14,551 nucleotides of DNA from Bacteroidota bacterium (GTDB lineage: Bacteria > Bacteroidota > Bacteroidia > NS11-12g > UBA955). Numbering within the stretch: position 1 is the stretch's first letter; each line of letters starts with the position of its first letter. Under the pieces are notes generated by a model. The model made no database searches and was not told the DNA's origin. It saw only the letters and a program-made list of their open reading frames with translations. Location: contig JAGWYC010000024.1 in assembly GCA_018969565.1 (NCBI GenBank), positions 1 to 14,551 of the forward strand, given 5' to 3'. Positions 13,383-14,551 of the stretch are shown here, piece by piece. The position numbers were made by a program, and so were the translations under genes.

Positions 13383-13390
13383 TATATTTG
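13383..13390 (+). promoter_or_regulatory. -7 promoter box of the recombinase gene, overlapping a TTG start
   Basis: TATATTTG matches TAnnTTTG. Its last three bases are the TTG that opens the longest recombinase reading frame, so if the box is used, transcription starts around 13395-13398 and translation must begin further in, the next TTG being at 13406. Confidence 0.4.
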
Positions 13391-14503
13391 AGCAACTTCA
13401 AGCTCTTGACCGCCGTAACCCTTGATATCATCCGCCACAAGCAGGAATCCTTCCTCAGGGTGCAGTTTCCTTATGACGAGCAACTGATTTGCCTGGTGAA
13501 GAAGCTGGAGGGAGGGCGTTGGAGCCGCACCTGGAAAGGCTGGTTGTTTGAACCACGAGCGGAGAAGTTGCAGCAAATTACCGAGCACTTGAACGCCGTC
13601 ACAGAGGTGGATGATACCGCAGCGGTAAAGGCGCTGGAACAGCGTGATGCTGCGGAACACGCTGCGCAGCATTACGCCAGTGAAAAGCAGCGCTTTTGCG
13701 ACTGGATGCGCAGCAAACGCTACAGCGACAACACTCTGCGCGTATATACCGATGCATTAGACAGTTTTCTGCGTTTCATTTCAGGCAAAGCCTTGACCGA
13801 CCTCCGTCAGGAAGATCTTATCGCCTACAATAACCAATACATCCTGGCCAGAAAGCTTTCCAGTGCATACCAGAACCAGGTAGTGAACGCCCTGAAGCTG
13901 TTCTTGCGGGTGAACGAACTGGCACAATGGCCGGCAGAAAGCCTGCCCAGGCCGCGCGGCGAAAAGAAACTACCCAATGTACTGAGTAAGCAGGAAGTAA
14001 AACGCGTCCTCGAAGCCTTGCCCAACCTAAAACACCGCATGATGCTCAGCCTCATCTACGCCTGCGGGCTGCGCCGAGGCGAACTGCTGAACCTACAGCT
14101 CAGCGACATACAATCCGACCGGGGCCTCTTGTTGATTCGCCAAGCCAAGGGCAAGAAAGACCGCATGGTGCCACTGAGCAACAAGTTGTTGGAAAGCCTG
14201 CGGCAGTATTACGTGCAATACCGTCCGAAGCGCTATCTGTTTGAAGGACAGGATGGAGGACAATACAGTGAGAAAAGCATCCAACTGGTATTCAAACAAG
14301 CTGTGACCAAGGCCGGCATTGCAAAACCAGCCACCCTGCATTGGCTCCGACACAGTTATGCCACACATCTGCTCGAGAGCGGAACCGATTTACGGTATAT
14401 CCAGGAATTACTCGGCCACAACAGCAGCCGCACCACAGAAATCTATACCCATGTCAGCGAAAAGAATCTTCAAGCCATCCGCAGCCCGTTCGACGACCTA
14501 TGA
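13388..14503 (+). CDS. Tyrosine recombinase/integrase with HARP-like N-terminus
   Basis: Up to 371 residues. Three parts are visible. The first is an N-terminal domain (about 8-70) with FPYDEQLICLVKKLEGGRWS and WKGWLFEP, resembling the HARP DNA-binding module. The second is a SAM-like core-binding domain (about 98-182). The third is a catalytic domain (about 195-365) with R229 in ACGLRRGEL, Lys in AKGKKDRMVP (254-257), H318 and R321 in LHWLRHS, H344 in LLGHNSS and nucleophile Y353 in EIYTHVS. All catalytic positions are present, so it should cut and rejoin DNA at specific sites. There is no ATG start: TTG 13388 overlaps a promoter box, whereas TTG 13406 gives MTAVTLDIIRHK, which I think is like family relatives. 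The ATG at residue 107 would remove essential parts. It lies divergent from the protease gene, with no attachment site, transposase or cargo visible, so its target is unknown. Confidence 0.88.
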   Translation: MSNFKLLTAVTLDIIRHKQESFLRVQFPYDEQLICLVKKLEGGRWSRTWKGWLFEPRAEKLQQITEHLNAVTEVDDTAAVKALEQRDAAEHAAQHYASEKQRFCDWMRSKRYSDNTLRVYTDALDSFLRFISGKALTDLRQEDLIAYNNQYILARKLSSAYQNQVVNALKLFLRVNELAQWPAESLPRPRGEKKLPNVLSKQEVKRVLEALPNLKHRMMLSLIYACGLRRGELLNLQLSDIQSDRGLLLIRQAKGKKDRMVPLSNKLLESLRQYYVQYRPKRYLFEGQDGGQYSEKSIQLVFKQAVTKAGIAKPATLHWLRHSYATHLLESGTDLRYIQELLGHNSSRTTEIYTHVSEKNLQAIRSPFDDL

Positions 14504-14551
14504 ACCAGCCAAAAAGGGAAACAAAACTAGACCTATACAACAGAATACGGT

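Noticed and set aside
13388..14551. Integrative element or integron anchored by the recombinase
   Set aside because: No attachment-site duplication, attC-like repeat, tRNA end or cargo gene is visible in the 48 bases after it or in the gap before it.

Overview
The window looks like a chromosomal stretch of a Bacteroidota bacterium, most likely from the Chitinophagaceae/Sphingobacteriia side. The evidence is: Bacteroidota-type -7 boxes (TAnnTTTG) in front of most transcription units; start codons that mostly lack a Shine-Dalgarno sequence; tandem OmpH-family genes; a SusC/CirA-like TonB receptor with an N-terminal carboxypeptidase-regulatory-like domain; a lipoprotein with a DGDGDLG run; an orphan LuxE-like gene; and a recombinase with the ...SPFDDL-type tail usual in that phylum. 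No database search was possible, so the taxonomy is inferred.

Layout. Positions 1-1346 (minus strand) hold a cell-envelope cluster: a small lipoprotein gene, then two OmpH/Skp-like periplasmic chaperone genes, the second cut by the window edge. At 1344-1347 the lipoprotein gene and the divergent LuxE/acyl-protein-synthetase-like gene share a CATG, so their start codons overlap. A promoter and a well-formed TPP riboswitch (about 2375-2455) follow and control an 810-residue TonB-dependent receptor, which marks it as a probable thiamine or thiamine-precursor importer. After a short heptamer repeat array come a class-I-like dihydroorotase and, 7 bases on, a DUF6671-type protein with two zinc ribbons.

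Positions 7316-10629 carry the most unusual unit: a two-gene operon of a RecQ-type helicase fused to a ComF-like phosphoribosyltransferase domain, followed 6 bases later by a divergent DprA-like protein. The combination of helicase, ComFC-like domain and DprA parallels the ComFA-ComFC-DprA partners of natural transformation, but it is built on RecQ and could instead be an accessory DNA-processing or defence module. Its leader is AT-rich and it has the clearest Shine-Dalgarno sequence in the window, which hints at separate ancestry.

The remainder is a minus-strand SAM methyltransferase, a compact intergenic element of inverted and direct repeats (11385-11492), a strong intrinsic terminator, a secreted subtilisin-like protease with a large insertion between its catalytic Asp and His, a degenerate octamer array, and a plus-strand tyrosine recombinase whose N-terminus resembles a HARP domain. 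There are no rRNA or tRNA genes, complete insertion sequences or CRISPR arrays that I can see.
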